DNA from: an uncultured Flavobacteriales bacterium
GTDB lineage: Bacteria; Bacteroidota; Bacteroidia; Flavobacteriales_D; Sanyastnellaceae
Reading direction: 5' to 3'
Assembly: GCA_938074325.1 (NCBI GenBank)
Contig: CALJFZ010000015.1
Span: forward strand, 97,087 to 161,086
DNA: 64,000 nucleotides
Shown: positions 26,712 to 35,274 of the stretch, piece by piece
Layout: each line of letters begins with the position of its first letter
Numbering within the stretch: the stretch's first letter is position 1
Made by a program: the position numbers and the translations under genes
Notes under the pieces: model-generated
What the model was told of the DNA's origin: nothing
The model's input: only the letters and a program-made list of their open reading frames with translations
Databases searched by the model: none

Positions 26712-27491
26712 TCAATTCAGGTTTTCCCTCAGACGCCGGATTCGTTTCATTACCGATCGGTACGTTCGAGGAGGCAGGTTAGGGTTCAAAAGTAACGTAC
26801 CGACGACATATTTGGACATACTTGTCTTCCTGCCCAGCGGAGTGTATTCAAACTTGAACGCTTCCAGCGCCTTGAGCAAGGGTGAATTCCGGTTGATGCG
26901 CTCCTGCTTAATTTCCATGATGCAGATGTCGCCCAGCTCTTCTACACGTTCACCGGAACGGAAGGTGACCTCTGTGTCGATGGTGATGCGTTCAGCCTGG
27001 TCCTTGGAAACCAACGTGAGCCGATTGAAATGGCATGTAATACCAGCCATTGAGGGCTCGTCATAGTTGTAGTGATCGCGCAAAAAGGTCCACTCGGACG
27101 GTGTGAGTTCGCCGTCAATTCCATCTTTGGAGTCGCGTTCTATCCGGGCTTTGACCGTCATGCCTTGGACGGTCTTTTCTTTCACCTCAAGAAATGCTCG
27201 CAGGTTGGAGCTGTATTGCCGGATGCGCGCTTTGAAGCGAACCTTCCTCCCTCGTGTATGGGCGTGAAGGGATTGGTGGTCGTCGGTTTCAATGAATCGA
27301 TTGGCGTAACCGGATTGCCGGTGGCCATCCACCTCAAGAATGGAATAATCGCCTTTGCAGGCGACCAACAATTCTGGAATCCATGCCCGGCGAATCAAGT
27401 ATTTCTGATCCAACCGACTCATCAATTCCGCGCCTTCAATTTCCGCTAACGAAATCGGAGGCAGTTCAGCTAGGGCAGTTTTCAGGTCCAA
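26712..27491 (-). CDS. VTC-domain polyphosphate polymerase-like protein
   Basis: A 259-residue soluble protein of the VTC (CYTH-like) domain type, whose eukaryotic relatives make polyphosphate from ATP. The basic tunnel residues fit: MSRLDQKYLIRR, RFIETDDHQSLHAHTRGR, VRFKARIRQY and FLEVKEKTVQG. The C-terminal SPLLKALEAFKFEYTPL and MSKYVVGTLLLNPNLP also match. It starts at TTG 27491; an internal ATG at 27422 (MSRLDQK) is a possible shorter start. It is co-directional with DUF4956, likely forming a two-gene unit. Confidence 0.85.
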   Translation of the reverse strand: MDLKTALAELPPISLAEIEGAELMSRLDQKYLIRRAWIPELLVACKGDYSILEVDGHRQSGYANRFIETDDHQSLHAHTRGRKVRFKARIRQYSSNLRAFLEVKEKTVQGMTVKARIERDSKDGIDGELTPSEWTFLRDHYNYDEPSMAGITCHFNRLTLVSKDQAERITIDTEVTFRSGERVEELGDICIMEIKQERINRNSPLLKALEAFKFEYTPLGRKTSMSKYVVGTLLLNPNLPPRTYRSVMKRIRRLRENLN

Positions 27492-27657
27492 GGGTCAAAA
27501 GGTACGAAAAGTGCGATGGACAGGCGAGCCCGATACCGGCTGAAGCCAAGAAGTTGGGGCCAAATTTGCTGGTGAATTTTCGTGTACGTTTTACACGTAT
27601 TCAAGGACGGTGATTCGCAATTGGTTTTGGGGCAGCAAATCATCGAAAAGTCCACGC

Positions 27658-27665
27658 TATATTTG
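27658..27665 (+). promoter_or_regulatory. -7 element TATATTTG for pdhA
   Basis: A perfect TAnnTTTG lies 21 bases before the pdhA ATG in a 195-base divergent gap. A good -33 at 19-21 bases upstream was not found. Confidence 0.55.
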
Positions 27666-27686
27666 CACTCCTAGACCCTTTAGACA

Positions 27687-28751
27687 ATGTCGACTAGCAC
27701 ACCTACAACCCCGGCGAAAGCCAAGGCAAAAGCGCCAAGAAAGGCCGCTTCAAAGGCAGGTTCAGTACCCCATTCTAAGGACGTATACCAGCGGTGGTTC
27801 CGCGACATGTACTTGATGCGCAAGTTCGAAGAACGCTGTGGACAGCTTTACATCCAGCAAAAGTTTGGTGGTTTCTGCCACCTGTACATTGGACAAGAAG
27901 CCATCCTTGCAGGCATCTCTGAAGCCATCCGCCCGACCGACCGCATGATTACCGCTTACCGTGACCACGCACACCCGTTGGTGCTGGGTACGGATCCGAA
28001 ATTTGTCATGGCGGAATTGTACGGACGCCGCACAGGAACGAGTAAAGGAAAGGGCGGTTCCATGCACATGTTCGACAAGGAACGAAACTTGTTTGGGGGC
28101 CACGGCATCGTTGGAGGTCAGATTGGATTGGGCGCGGGCATCGCGTTTGCTGATAAGTACCGAAACGAAGACCACGTTACCCTTTGCTTCTTCGGAGACG
28201 GTGCAGCACGCCAAGGTATTTTGCACGAAACCTTCAATATGGCCATGACCTGGAAATTGCCGGTCATCTTCATCGTTGAGAACAATAAATACGCGATGGG
28301 TACGTCCGTCGAGCGTACGTCGAACGTCACCGATTTGGAAACCCTCGGCGCCAGCTACCGCATGCCTTCAGCGACGGTGGACGGAATGAGCCCAGAGGCA
28401 GTGCACGATGCCATCAAGGAGGCGGCAGAACGCGGCCGCAAAGGTGAGGGACCAACCCTGCTTGATATTCAAACGTACCGTTACAAGGGCCACTCGATGT
28501 CCGATCCGCAGAAGTACCGGACGAAAGATGAACTCAGCGAGTACCAGGAGCAAGATCCGATTGAGCACGTTCGCAAGGTGTTGATTGATCAGGGTTGGAA
28601 CACGGCTGAAGAACTGAAGGCAGTGGAGAAAGAAGTGAAAGCGCAGGTGGAAGAGTCCATTGCTTTCGCTGAGGAGAGCCCGTATCCAGAGGCGAGCGAA
28701 TTGTACGAAGACGTATATGCAACGGAGGATTACCCCTTCGTTCGGGACTGA
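27687..28751 (+). CDS. pdhA: Pyruvate dehydrogenase E1 component, alpha subunit
   Basis: E1-alpha carries thiamine diphosphate and decarboxylates pyruvate. The 354-residue protein has an unusual Lys/Ala/Pro-rich N-terminal tail (AKAKAPRKAASKAG, about 10-25). The E1 core then starts DVYQRWFRDMYLMRKFEE. The ThDP motif GDGAARQGILHETFNMA is followed by VENNKYAMGT, the expected GDG...NN pattern, and GKGGSMHMFD is conserved. pdhC follows after 36 bases, but the E1-beta gene needed to complete E1 is not in this window. Confidence 0.95.
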   Translation: MSTSTPTTPAKAKAKAPRKAASKAGSVPHSKDVYQRWFRDMYLMRKFEERCGQLYIQQKFGGFCHLYIGQEAILAGISEAIRPTDRMITAYRDHAHPLVLGTDPKFVMAELYGRRTGTSKGKGGSMHMFDKERNLFGGHGIVGGQIGLGAGIAFADKYRNEDHVTLCFFGDGAARQGILHETFNMAMTWKLPVIFIVENNKYAMGTSVERTSNVTDLETLGASYRMPSATVDGMSPEAVHDAIKEAAERGRKGEGPTLLDIQTYRYKGHSMSDPQKYRTKDELSEYQEQDPIEHVRKVLIDQGWNTAEELKAVEKEVKAQVEESIAFAEESPYPEASELYEDVYATEDYPFVRD

Positions 28752-28787
28752 TTGGAATTAAGAAAAGAACAACACATACGTAGACCC

Positions 28788-30065
28788 ATGGCAGAAATTG
28801 TTCGAATGCCCAAGTTGAGCGACACCATGACAGAAGGGGTGGTCGCTGCGTGGTTGAAACAAGTTGGTGATGAGGTGGAAAGTGGTGAAATCCTTGCTGA
28901 GATTGAGACCGACAAGGCCACCATGGAATTTGAATCCTTTTTTGACGGAGTTCTGTTGCACATCGGTGTTGAACAGGGAGCAACAGCACCTGTAGATAGC
29001 TTGTTGTGCATCCTGGGCGAAAAAGGAGAAGACATTACAGCTGTATTGGAGGAAGCGTCAAAAGCGCCTGCTGCTGAGGCTGCTCCCGTAGAGGAAGCAC
29101 CGGCCCCCGCGCCTGCCCCAGCACCAGCGCCTGCTCCGGCCCCTGCTCCCGCCCCGGCACCAGCACCTGCACCGGTAGCTGCAGCTCCAGCGCCCGCGCC
29201 GGTGGTTCCGTCGGCAAACGGCCGATTGAAGGCGTCGCCATTGGCACGCAAACTGGCGGAGGACCGCGGGTTAAACGTGGCCATGATTCCCGGTTCAGGG
29301 GACGGAGGCCGAGTCGTGAAGCGTGATGTGGAGGCGTACCAGGCCCAAGGTGCTGGAGCACCTGTACAAGGGGTCGAACGCTTTACAGAGGTGGGCATCA
29401 GCCAAATGCGCAAGACCATTGCGCGACGTTTGTCTGAAAGCAAATTTTCCGCACCTCATTTCTACCTCACGGTCAGCATCGATATGGAAGCTGCAATGAC
29501 CACCCGCAAGGCCATCAACGATGGCGGCGAGGTCAAAATCAGTTTCAATGACATGGTGGTAAAAGCGGCTGCATTGGCACTCAAGAAGCACCCCGTCATC
29601 AACAGCAGTTGGTTGGGCGACCGCATCCGCTTCAATGAGCATGTGCACATCGGCGTTGCGGTCTCAGTGGACGAAGGATTGTTGGTGCCAGTGGTACGCC
29701 ACGCGGACCTCAAGCGCATGTCGCAAATTGGTTCGGAGGTGAAAGATTTCGCAGGTAAAGCACGCGACAAGAAACTCCAGCCGAGCGATTGGGAAGGCAA
29801 CACCTTCACCATTTCAAACTTGGGCATGTTTGGCATTGACGAGTTTACGGCGATCATCAACGCTCCGGATTCCTGCATCTTGGCTGTAGGCGGCATCAAT
29901 GCCGTACCGGTGGTCAAAAACGGAGCGGTAGTGCCCGGTCACGTGATGAAAGTGACGTTGAGCTGTGATCACCGTTCTGTGGACGGAGCTTCAGGTGCCG
30001 CTTTCTTGAATGACTTCAAGAGCTACCTCGAAAATCCGGTTCAAATGTTGGCCAACGGATATTGA
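28788..30065 (+). CDS. pdhC: Dihydrolipoamide acetyltransferase (pyruvate dehydrogenase E2)
   Basis: A 425-residue E2 with one lipoyl domain (about 1-80, lipoyl Lys in IETDKATMEFES). A long Ala-Pro linker (about 104-139) leads to the peripheral subunit-binding domain LARKLAEDRGLNVAMIPGSG. The catalytic acyltransferase domain has the active-site motif CDHRSVDGASGAAFL. The ATG at 28788 starts MAEIVRMPKLSDTM, the normal E2 opening; the frame is open only 36 bases further. It transfers the acetyl group to CoA in the pyruvate dehydrogenase complex with E1 from pdhA. A terminator follows. Confidence 0.95.
   Translation: MAEIVRMPKLSDTMTEGVVAAWLKQVGDEVESGEILAEIETDKATMEFESFFDGVLLHIGVEQGATAPVDSLLCILGEKGEDITAVLEEASKAPAAEAAPVEEAPAPAPAPAPAPAPAPAPAPAPAPAPVAAAPAPAPVVPSANGRLKASPLARKLAEDRGLNVAMIPGSGDGGRVVKRDVEAYQAQGAGAPVQGVERFTEVGISQMRKTIARRLSESKFSAPHFYLTVSIDMEAAMTTRKAINDGGEVKISFNDMVVKAAALALKKHPVINSSWLGDRIRFNEHVHIGVAVSVDEGLLVPVVRHADLKRMSQIGSEVKDFAGKARDKKLQPSDWEGNTFTISNLGMFGIDEFTAIINAPDSCILAVGGINAVPVVKNGAVVPGHVMKVTLSCDHRSVDGASGAAFLNDFKSYLENPVQMLANGY
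29097..29203 (+). repeat. Ala-Pro-coding low-complexity repeat (pdhC linker)
   Basis: About 107 bases of GCN-CCN codon pairs encode a run of alternating Ala and Pro. The codons vary, so it is not a perfect DNA repeat. It forms the flexible swinging-arm linker of E2. Confidence 0.85.
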
Positions 30066-30090
30066 TTGTAAGAACTTCACAGTTTGCAGA

Positions 30091-30117
30091 AGAGCCGGCC
30101 CTTGGGTCGGCTCTTTT
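30091..30117 (+). terminator. Rho-independent terminator after pdhC
   Basis: A 10-bp stem AGAGCCGGCC / GGTCGGCTCT (one G-U wobble) with a CTTG loop and TTTT follows the pdhC stop by about 25 bases. Confidence 0.8.
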
Positions 30118-30183
30118 CGTTGGAAAGGGTTGCATTTCAAGGCGCTCCCTCCGACCTTCGGAATCCACGCAGCACCCCACCCG

Positions 30184-32289
30184 ATGGCACCTGATTTTGT
30201 AGACATTCCCATAGAATACGTGAAGGGCATCGGCCCGAAGCGGGCGGAGTGGCTGCGTTCGGAATTGGGCGTGGCAACAGCGGGTGATTTACTGGAACAT
30301 TTGCCCTTCAGGTATGAAGATCGATCGGTCTTCGGTTCGGTCGCTGGCATTGCCTCGGACGCAGTTTCCATTCAGCTGCGCGGTGTCATCATGGGCATCA
30401 ATCAAGTCCCGGGGAAGCGCGGATCGCGATTGGTAGCGAAGTTTCAAGACGAGACGGGCACCATTGATTTGGTGTGGTTCAAGGGCGCTCGATGGATGGC
30501 TTCGCAGATCCCGGTGCAGCAAAAAGTGGTGGTGTACGGAAAACCCACGAAGTACCAGAACCGGTGGAACATTCCGCATCCTGAAATTGAACTGGAAGCA
30601 CAATTTGAGCAGCGACAGGGGGCGGGTTTGCAGCCTGTATACCGCACGACAGAGAAGTTGACGCAGCGGGGGTTGTCGTCCGCTGGGTTGGCAAAGTCCA
30701 TTCGCGCGCTCCTGCGCCACCCGGAATTCCGAGTGGATGATCGCCTGCCCAAAGCCATTCAGGAAGAATTGCGGTTTCCTTCTCGGACACAAGCGTTTTA
30801 TCAAGTGCACGCTCCGCAGAATGCAGAGCAAGCTGAACAGGGCCGGCGCAGTTTAAAATTCGAAGAGCTTCTCTTGCTGCAGCTCAAGTTGCTCAAACAA
30901 AAGCAGGCCCAAACCCAGGACGTCCCCGGCGTGCGTTTTGCGGAGGTGGGGGATCTGTTCAATTGCTATTACAGTGAGCACATCCCGTTTGAATTGACCG
31001 GTGCCCAGAAGCGGGTGATGCGAGAGATTCGTGCGGACTTGAATACGGGGTGGCACATGAATCGCCTTTTGCAAGGAGATGTTGGAAGCGGAAAAACAAT
31101 GGTGGCGCTGCTGACAGCGCTGCTGGCATTGGACAACGGATACCAGGCATGTGTCATGGCGCCCACAGAAATCCTAGCCAACCAGCATTTTGCGTCATTT
31201 CAAGACGCGTTGAAAGACTTGCCGGTTCGTGTGGAATTGCTTACCGGCAGTGTCAAAACAGCGCAGCGTAGACCCATTTTGGAAGGGCTACAAAGCGGGG
31301 AGGTTCACCTTCTCATAGGGACTCACGCCTTGATTGAACCCGGCGTGCAATTCAAGAATTTGGGCTTGGCGATCATCGATGAGCAACACCGATTCGGAGT
31401 TGCCCAAAGGAGCAAACTGTGGGCCAAGGCCAATCCCGCCCCTCACGTGTTGGTCATGACGGCTACGCCCATTCCGAGGACGTTGGCGATGACGGCTTAC
31501 GGTGATTTGGATGTGAGTGTCATCGATGAAATGCCCCCTGGCCGGAAGGCCATCAAGACGGTACACCGCACCGACGAGGCGCGCCTCTCTGTCTTTCAGT
31601 TCATGGAGGACGAGATCAAGCGGGGGAGACAGGTCTACGTGGTCTATCCATTAATTGAGGAAAGCGCCACCTTGGATCACAAAGACCTGATGGACGGGTA
31701 CGAAAGCCTGTCGCGGCGATTCCCTTTGCCGGAATACCGCATCGGCATTGTCCACGGGCGCATGAAGCCTGAAGCGAAGGACATGGAGATGGAGCGATTT
31801 GTGAACGGCACGTCGCACATCATGGTCGCCACCACGGTCATCGAAGTGGGCGTGAACGTTCCGAATGCTTCGGTGATGGTAATTGAAAGTGCCGAGCGGT
31901 TTGGGTTGGCGCAATTGCACCAACTGAGGGGGCGCGTCGGACGCGGGGCCGAACAGAGTTACTGCATATTGATGACGGGCAATGAATTGTCAAAAGATGG
32001 ACGCCGTCGGCTCGAGACCATGTGCCGCACGAACGATGGGTTCGAACTAGCCGAAGTGGACATGGAGCTGCGGGGCCCGGGCGACCTCATGGGGACCCAA
32101 CAATCCGGCGTACCCGATCTGAAGATGGCCGACCTGATGCGTGATCGAGAACTCCTCACGGCAGCGCGTTACATAGGCAATCGAATCTTGGAGGAAGATG
32201 CTGCGTTGGAGTCTCGGGAAAATGCTATCCTCAAAGCGGCGTTGAAACGTGCGCAGCAAGGCCGTCCAAACTGGAGCCGAATCTCCTGA
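30184..32289 (+). CDS. recG: ATP-dependent DNA helicase RecG
   Basis: RecG remodels stalled replication forks and branch-migrates Holliday junctions. The 701-residue length is typical. An N-terminal wedge domain (YVKGIGPKRAEWL, LLEHLPFRYEDRS) precedes superfamily 2 helicase motifs. These are the Walker A loop LLQGDVGSGKTM (about residue 298), IIDEQHRFGV (about 399), VMTATPIPRTLAM, and motif VI LHQLRGRVGRG. The ATG at 30184 gives the usual N-terminus; the frame is open 174 bases further upstream only through the pdhC terminator. It begins 118 bases after pdhC and is followed by an unknown gene 10 bases later. Confidence 0.96.
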   Translation: MAPDFVDIPIEYVKGIGPKRAEWLRSELGVATAGDLLEHLPFRYEDRSVFGSVAGIASDAVSIQLRGVIMGINQVPGKRGSRLVAKFQDETGTIDLVWFKGARWMASQIPVQQKVVVYGKPTKYQNRWNIPHPEIELEAQFEQRQGAGLQPVYRTTEKLTQRGLSSAGLAKSIRALLRHPEFRVDDRLPKAIQEELRFPSRTQAFYQVHAPQNAEQAEQGRRSLKFEELLLLQLKLLKQKQAQTQDVPGVRFAEVGDLFNCYYSEHIPFELTGAQKRVMREIRADLNTGWHMNRLLQGDVGSGKTMVALLTALLALDNGYQACVMAPTEILANQHFASFQDALKDLPVRVELLTGSVKTAQRRPILEGLQSGEVHLLIGTHALIEPGVQFKNLGLAIIDEQHRFGVAQRSKLWAKANPAPHVLVMTATPIPRTLAMTAYGDLDVSVIDEMPPGRKAIKTVHRTDEARLSVFQFMEDEIKRGRQVYVVYPLIEESATLDHKDLMDGYESLSRRFPLPEYRIGIVHGRMKPEAKDMEMERFVNGTSHIMVATTVIEVGVNVPNASVMVIESAERFGLAQLHQLRGRVGRGAEQSYCILMTGNELSKDGRRRLETMCRTNDGFELAEVDMELRGPGDLMGTQQSGVPDLKMADLMRDRELLTAARYIGNRILEEDAALESRENAILKAALKRAQQGRPNWSRIS

Positions 32290-32299
32290 ACTTGCTTCC

Positions 32300-34066
32300 A
32301 TGAATTGGCAGCGTGCCCTGATGATTGGCAGTGTAGCCCTGGCGGCTTTGAGCAGTGCAGCGTGGATTCTGACGCGCCGCAGCGAGGCTCCGCCCGTGGT
32401 CGCGCCTACCGCAGTGGCCAGCGACGCATTCACGCGCTGGGTTCAACCTGCGGCATGGCCGGAGGGACTTGCCGTTGCGGATTCGATTGCTTGCACCTTA
32501 ACGGCATTTGAAAACAGCGAGGCTGCTGTGGTGATGCATGCCACATCCGAGCCTACGGCCTTGCCCGAAGGTTGGAGCAGCCAAGCATGGAACGGCGGAT
32601 GGCTGCTCGGTCCAAAGCTCCTCGCTTGGGAGGAGAATCCCGGCACAATGGCCCGTCAGTGGAAACCGCGAACAGGCGGTCGCACGACACAAGTGCTTCT
32701 GCCAAGCGGTTCAGTAGAATCCTGGTACGAGCGGCTGGGTGAGCCCGCCGGTTCAGAGCGATGGGTGATTGAATCCGGCCTTGAGGCGGTGGATGCACAG
32801 GGTGTGACGTTGCCTGCAGCATGGGCGGAGTGGTATGAGCGCATTGGCCTTGACGGCTGGGAGGTAGCTGTGGGGGCTTATCCCACCTCCGAAGTGGAGG
32901 TGGATTCCCTGGGCTGGTTGCTTCGAGGTGCTTGGTTGGCAATCAAAACAGAAGAAGGAACCTTGCGTGCGTTTGGAGGCGTGGATTCGACCGAGGCGAT
33001 TCGAAGGGGAGGGCAGTGGAAAGCGGGCGTGTGGTATGTACCTGCGTTGGATGAAGGCTGGATGGACGTACCGCCCTACCCATCCACATCTGAGCAGACA
33101 GCAGCAGCATTTGATTTTGCTCGTCGCAGTCAAGGAGAAATGCGGACGGGCAAGATCCAGTCAGATGGGCGGTTGGTTTGGAAGGTAAAATCCGCAGATG
33201 CTCCGGCAGAGCAGTCATCGGTTAGCCAGCCTTTGGAGGATTCAATGGCCAATGCATCGGCTAATGCAGCCGAGACCGAAGGAAGAGCCGTGCTGGGAAC
33301 GGCCCGTAACCACCGCTCAGGCAAAACCATGGATTTGGTATTGGAAGACAACCAGGTCATTGCGATGGAAGGCGATCGCATTGTTTGGGACCTCGAAGTC
33401 GAGGCGGGTGTCCTGCCGCAAACGTGGGAGGTGGATATGTTTCGAAATGGGAAGTACCAAGTGGCCATTGGCGCTGGGAAACGGTTCCACTTGATCGACG
33501 TGCTGGGGCGCTCGGTCAAGGGCTTTCCCAAGAAGTGGTCGGACGGATTTTCGGCATTTGCTGTTTTCGATTACGATAAGAACCGCCAATTCCGCTTCTT
33601 GATGGCGGCGCCCAATGGAAAGCTGTTCAATTTCAGGAAAGAAGGCGAGCGAACACCAGGTTGGAAATTCACCCCCCGCTCCGGCCGCTACATTGTTAGC
33701 TTGGCCCACCTCCGAATTGGGCCCAAGGACTACATCGTTGCAGGGCAAGACGACGGAACTGTCCGTATTCTGAGCCGCACGGGCGAAGATCGATTCAACA
33801 GCCCATTGCGGGTCCCGGTGAATCAATCTTTGGCGTTCCGAATTGGCAAAAACGTGAAGGCATCCACAGTGCTATTTGTTGATGAGGATGGTTGGGTCCA
33901 AGAACGCACCATAGGATCCAATGAAGCCGTGGGCATGAGCCGCATGACAAAAGGCCAAAGTGTTCGTGTGGAGGACCGAACCGGAGATGGCATCCCCGAA
34001 GTGATTGTGGCCACATCGGAAGGGGAGGAAGTCTGGAATGCGCGAAATCAGCGCGTGGAGGATTAG
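32300..34066 (+). CDS. Membrane-anchored protein of unknown function with beta-propeller-like C-terminus
   Basis: A 588-residue protein with one N-terminal membrane segment (about 6-25, MIGSVALAALSSAAW) followed by an Arg-rich stop, so the bulk is likely periplasmic. The middle is Trp/Glu-rich and unrecognised. The last 250 residues show repeated blade-like patterns such as GKTMDLVLEDNQVIAMEGD, FLMAAPNGKLFNF, YIVAGQDDGTVRILSRTGE and VIVATSEGEEVWNARNQ. These resemble PQQ-type or FG-GAP propellers. No catalytic motif is seen. The ATG at 32300 lies 10 bases after recG and gives the anchor; a longer frame overlaps recG. The last 4 bases overlap the convergent acyl-CoA dehydrogenase gene. Confidence 0.75.
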   Translation: MNWQRALMIGSVALAALSSAAWILTRRSEAPPVVAPTAVASDAFTRWVQPAAWPEGLAVADSIACTLTAFENSEAAVVMHATSEPTALPEGWSSQAWNGGWLLGPKLLAWEENPGTMARQWKPRTGGRTTQVLLPSGSVESWYERLGEPAGSERWVIESGLEAVDAQGVTLPAAWAEWYERIGLDGWEVAVGAYPTSEVEVDSLGWLLRGAWLAIKTEEGTLRAFGGVDSTEAIRRGGQWKAGVWYVPALDEGWMDVPPYPSTSEQTAAAFDFARRSQGEMRTGKIQSDGRLVWKVKSADAPAEQSSVSQPLEDSMANASANAAETEGRAVLGTARNHRSGKTMDLVLEDNQVIAMEGDRIVWDLEVEAGVLPQTWEVDMFRNGKYQVAIGAGKRFHLIDVLGRSVKGFPKKWSDGFSAFAVFDYDKNRQFRFLMAAPNGKLFNFRKEGERTPGWKFTPRSGRYIVSLAHLRIGPKDYIVAGQDDGTVRILSRTGEDRFNSPLRVPVNQSLAFRIGKNVKASTVLFVDEDGWVQERTIGSNEAVGMSRMTKGQSVRVEDRTGDGIPEVIVATSEGEEVWNARNQRVED

Positions 34067-35205
34067 TCCTTCAGAATGGATCGACTGATGACGATTTTCT
34101 GCACCTCGCTGGTGCCCTCATAGATCTGCGTGATTTTGGCATCGCGCATCAACCGCTCAACGTGGTATTCTTTCACAAAGCCGTATCCGCCGTGAACTTG
34201 AACGGCTTCGACGGTCTGGCTCATGGCCACTTCAGACGCGTACAACTTCGCCATGCTTGAGGCGAGATCGTAGTCCTCCCCAGCATCCTTGAGAGCAGCG
34301 GCCTTCATCACGAGGAGGCGAGCGGCTTCAATTTGGGTCGCCATGTCCGCCAACTTAAAGGCAATGGCTTGGTGCTGGTTGATGGTCTTGCCAAACGCCT
34401 TGCGTTCCTTCGAATAGGCCAGGGCCAGTTCGTAAGCGCCTGACGCGATGCCGAGTGCTTGGGCCGCAATGCCAATGCGACCGCCAGCCAGGGTTTTCAT
34501 GGCAAACTTGAAACCGAATCCGTCCTCACCGATGCGGTTTTCTTTGGGCACTTTGACGTCTTGGAACATCAATGTATGGGTGTCCGAACCGCGGATGCCC
34601 ATTTTATCTTCTTTCGCACCTACGATGAATCCCGGCATGTCGCGTTCAACGATGAGGGCGTTGATCCCGCGGTGACCCTTGTCCGCATCGGTTTGGGCGA
34701 TGACCAGGTAGGTGCTGGCGCTGCCGCCGTTGGTGATCCAGTTCTTCGTGCCATTGAGCAGGTAGTGGTCGCCGCAATCAATGGCCGTGGTTGCTTGAGA
34801 GGTGGCATCCGAACCCGCTTCGGGTTCACTTAGGCAGAATGCACCGATTTTCTCGCCGGATGCCAACGGACGCAGGTATTTCTGCTTCTGCTCTTCGGTA
34901 CCGTAAGCCTGCAATCCGTAGCAGACGAGTGAGTTGTTCACGCTCATGCAGACACTCACAGATGCATCCACCTTACTGATCTCCTCCATGGCCAACACGT
35001 AGCTTACGGTGTCCATGCCGCTGCCGCCGTATTGTTCATCAACCATCATCCCCATGAATCCCAATTGGCCCAACTCGTTGATTTCGTCGGTGGCAAATCG
35101 TTGTTCGTTGTCCCGATCGATGACGGTGGGTTTGAGTACGTTTTGGGCGAAGTCGCGGGCTGCGTCCCGGACGGCGATGTGCTCTTCAGTAAGTTCGAGG
35201 TTCAT
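34063..35205 (-). CDS. Acyl-CoA dehydrogenase (short-chain type)
   Basis: A 380-residue flavoprotein of the acyl-CoA dehydrogenase family, which introduces the alpha-beta double bond in fatty-acid or amino-acid breakdown. The N-terminal helical part begins LTEEHIAVRDAARDFAQ; FAD-site motifs are FCLSEPEAGSDA and NGTKNWITNG. The C-terminal QIYEGTSEVQKIVIS contains the catalytic Glu position of short/medium-chain enzymes. Chain-length preference cannot be set from sequence. It is divergent from anmK, with overlapping candidate promoters between them. Confidence 0.93.
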   Translation of the reverse strand: MNLELTEEHIAVRDAARDFAQNVLKPTVIDRDNEQRFATDEINELGQLGFMGMMVDEQYGGSGMDTVSYVLAMEEISKVDASVSVCMSVNNSLVCYGLQAYGTEEQKQKYLRPLASGEKIGAFCLSEPEAGSDATSQATTAIDCGDHYLLNGTKNWITNGGSASTYLVIAQTDADKGHRGINALIVERDMPGFIVGAKEDKMGIRGSDTHTLMFQDVKVPKENRIGEDGFGFKFAMKTLAGGRIGIAAQALGIASGAYELALAYSKERKAFGKTINQHQAIAFKLADMATQIEAARLLVMKAAALKDAGEDYDLASSMAKLYASEVAMSQTVEAVQVHGGYGFVKEYHVERLMRDAKITQIYEGTSEVQKIVISRSILKD

Positions 35206-35235
35206 TTCCTTGATGCTTTAGGAGAAATTGCTCCA

Positions 35236-35253
35236 TATCTTGGGTCAAAGATA
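35236..35253. promoter_or_regulatory. Face-to-face -7 elements forming an inverted repeat between acyl-CoA dehydrogenase and anmK
   Basis: TATCTTGG on plus (35236-35243) and TATCTTTG on minus (35246-35253) point towards each other and together read as a dyad, TATCTT-N6-AAGATA. The first would serve anmK (31 bases to ATG), the second the dehydrogenase (40 bases to ATG). Confidence 0.4.
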
Positions 35254-35274
35254 GGGCGTCTCCGACCGTTCGAT

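Noticed and set aside
28730..29443. 237-codon minus frame, extremely Ala/Gly-rich
   Set aside because: It is the reverse of the Ala-Pro linker of pdhC; low complexity explains the open frame.
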